The translations under genes were made by a program, and so were the position numbers. From positions 1-5,987 of the forward strand of contig JAPUHZ010000116.1 in the NCBI GenBank assembly GCA_027297485.1: a stretch of DNA of 5,987 nt. Direction: 5' to 3'. Numbering within the stretch: the stretch's first letter is position 1; the number at the start of each line of letters is the position of its first letter. The notes below the pieces were generated by a model, which searched no databases, was not told the origin of the DNA, and worked only from the letters and a program-made list of their open reading frames with translations. Below, one piece after another: positions 4,432-5,987 of the stretch. Source of the stretch: Deltaproteobacteria bacterium (GTDB lineage Bacteria; Desulfobacterota_B; Binatia; UBA9968).

Positions 4432-5987
4432 ATGAACGGCTGGTGGAAGATTGCATTCGTCGTGCTGTGTACGGTGGGCGCCATTCCCTCGGCGTATGCA
4501 CTCGATGCGACAGTAGTCGAGCAGTTGGCGGCCGAGGGCAGCGACGCCAAGATCGAAGCCATCAACAAGCTCGTGACCGCGGGCGATGCCGCGGCGATTC
4601 CGCTCTTCGAAGCCATGCAGGACGACGAGCTACAGCTGTTCGGCGGTCGTCCGGTTATCGTGACGAATTCAGGTGCCAAAGACGCATTGACCGGTGAGGC
4701 GGTCCATGCGCCTTCGGATCAGCTAGAATCAATTATCGTCAACAATCGTGTGCGCGGTGCGCTCGATGCTGCTGTTGCGGCGCTACGGTTGACAGCTCCG
4801 GATCGCGAGACGCGTCTGGCGGCGGCGACACAAGTCGCTGCCGACCCGAGCGGTGAAATGTTGCCGCTCATCAAGCGCGCGCTTGAGCGTGAGAGAGATT
4901 CGGAAATCAAGGCGCTGATGGCGCTTGCCGTCGCCGCGGTTGAAATCAAGAGCCCTGACGCTGCGCTGCGTCGCCAGGCGGTCCGGTTGTTGGCGCAAAG
5001 CGCGAACTCGAAGACAAAGCGGCTGGTGGCGACGCTCCTTGAAAAGGCCCCCGACGGAACATTCGCCGAGCCGGATGCCGGTGTGCGCCAAGAGGCGGAA
5101 AAGACACTCCGCGCCATTGAACAGCGTTTCCTGATCTCCCAGATTCTCGGCACCTTGTTCTACGGGTTGAGCCTTGGCAGCGTTTTGTTGCTGGCCGCAC
5201 TGGGTCTTGCCATTACCTTTGGTCTCATGGGGGTCATCAACATGGCGCACGGCGAGATGTTGATGATCGGTGCCTATGCCACCTACGTGATGCAGGGGAT
5301 CTTCCGCAGCTATTTCCCCGACGCGATCGATGCCTACATTCTTGCGGCGGTGCCCGCGGCGTTCATTATCTCCGGACTCGTGGGAATTGCCCTCGAACGT
5401 ACTGTCATTCGTCATCTGTATGGCCGCCCCTTGGAGACGCTGCTCACGACCTGGGGTATCAGTCTCATCCTGATTCAGTTTGTGCGCATGATCTTCGGCG
5501 CGCAGAACGTCGAAGTCGCCAACCCGTCGTGGATGTCAGGTGGTTTCGATATTGGCGGCGACGTGGTGTTGCCCTACAACCGCATCGCCATCATTTTTTT
5601 CGCCCTGTTCGTGGTGTTTTTGGTGTGGTTGTTCCTGTCGCACACGCGGCTTGGCCTGTACGTGCGCGCCGTCACGCAAAACCGCAGCATGGCCGATTGC
5701 ATGGGTATTCCTGCGCCGCGTGTGGACTGGCTGACCTTCGGGCTTGGTTCCGGCATTGCCGGCCTCGGTGGTGTGGCGCTGTCGCAGATCGGCAATGTCG
5801 GTCCCGACCTTGGCCAGAGCTACATCGTGGACTCTTTCATGGTCGTGGTGCTGGGCGGTGTCGGGCAACTCGCTGGGACCATCTTTGCTGCAATCGGTTT
5901 GGGTGGGATCAATAAATTTCTCGAGCCGTTCACCGGCGCGGTGCTCGGCAAGATCTTCGTGCTTATCTTCATTATTCTCTTTATCCA
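4432..5987 (+). CDS. urtB: Urea ABC transporter permease UrtB (3' end cut by window)
   Basis: The frame is open from ATG 4432 to the window edge (518 codons), close to the usual 520-540 aa, so only a few residues are missing. Residues 1-23 are a signal peptide (AYA-LD). About 24-230 are a soluble, periplasmic, alanine-rich helical region with HEAT-like pairs, found in UrtB but not in the related LivH permeases. The LivH-type membrane domain starts near 233: FGLMGVINMAHGEMLMIGAY (264-283), RTVIRHLYGRPLETLLTTWG, and the coupling-type loop VRAVTQNRSMADCMGI (411-426), then VDSFMVVVLGGVGQLAGT (466-483). It forms the inner-membrane channel with UrtC. No good ribosome binding site precedes 4432; a GTG at 4408 in the same frame is an alternative start. 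The gap to urtA is 268 bp. UrtC, D and E would be expected to the right. Confidence 0.93.
   Translation, partial: MNGWWKIAFVVLCTVGAIPSAYALDATVVEQLAAEGSDAKIEAINKLVTAGDAAAIPLFEAMQDDELQLFGGRPVIVTNSGAKDALTGEAVHAPSDQLESIIVNNRVRGALDAAVAALRLTAPDRETRLAAATQVAADPSGEMLPLIKRALERERDSEIKALMALAVAAVEIKSPDAALRRQAVRLLAQSANSKTKRLVATLLEKAPDGTFAEPDAGVRQEAEKTLRAIEQRFLISQILGTLFYGLSLGSVLLLAALGLAITFGLMGVINMAHGEMLMIGAYATYVMQGIFRSYFPDAIDAYILAAVPAAFIISGLVGIALERTVIRHLYGRPLETLLTTWGISLILIQFVRMIFGAQNVEVANPSWMSGGFDIGGDVVLPYNRIAIIFFALFVVFLVWLFLSHTRLGLYVRAVTQNRSMADCMGIPAPRVDWLTFGLGSGIAGLGGVALSQIGNVGPDLGQSYIVDSFMVVVLGGVGQLAGTIFAAIGLGGINKFLEPFTGAVLGKIFVLIFIILFI

Noticed and set aside
4783..5415. Long minus-strand open frame of 210 codons
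   Set aside because: It lies entirely opposite urtB, which has strong family motifs; the frame is a by-product of GC-rich codons.

Overview
The window reads as part of a Gram-negative bacterial chromosome (outer-membrane porin, Sec signal peptides, periplasmic binding protein). It is centred on the 5' end of a urea ABC-transporter operon: an OprO/OprP-like porin, then urtA, then urtB, which runs off the right edge. The taxon is inferred only. The sequences of UrtA and UrtB, the RAYT-type transposase remnants and the TTCGAC/GCTCAGG palindromic repeats would fit a Nitrospirota-like (for example Nitrospira) or similar environmental genome, but no marker gene settles this.

Left part (1-499): two related small membrane-protein genes lie in tandem. 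Only the last 25 codons of the first are present; the second is complete at 103 aa with three predicted membrane segments. This stretch is AT-rich compared with the transporter genes.

Middle part (500-1551): over 1 kb without an intact gene. Its left half holds mobile-element debris: a perfect 20-bp tandem repeat, a 25-codon N-terminal remnant of a Y1/RAYT (IS200-like, REP-associated) transposase inside a 10-bp inverted repeat, several copies of a TAGGGG(A/T)C motif and a REP-like palindrome arm. Its right half is a control region: a sigma-54 (-24/-12) promoter at 1295-1310, followed within a few bases of the predicted transcript start by two hairpins. Each hairpin has a six-base loop with A at position 1 and G at position 4, and the second overlaps an intrinsic-terminator-like hairpin. 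This is the architecture of an ANTAR-protein antitermination leader (NasR, AmiR and EutV class).

Right part (1552-5987): the porin has a strong ribosome binding site, and urtA follows after a gap of about 30-50 bp. A 268-bp spacer carrying palindromic repeats then separates urtA from urtB. The inferred logic is that the porin passes solute across the outer membrane, UrtA binds urea in the periplasm, and UrtB (with UrtC, D and E, presumably downstream) carries it across the inner membrane. Synthesis would be controlled first by sigma-54 with an enhancer-binding activator and then by an ANTAR antiterminator. The most notable result is this two-stage control region in front of a porin-urea transporter operon. 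It is seen as sequence patterns only and has not been tested.
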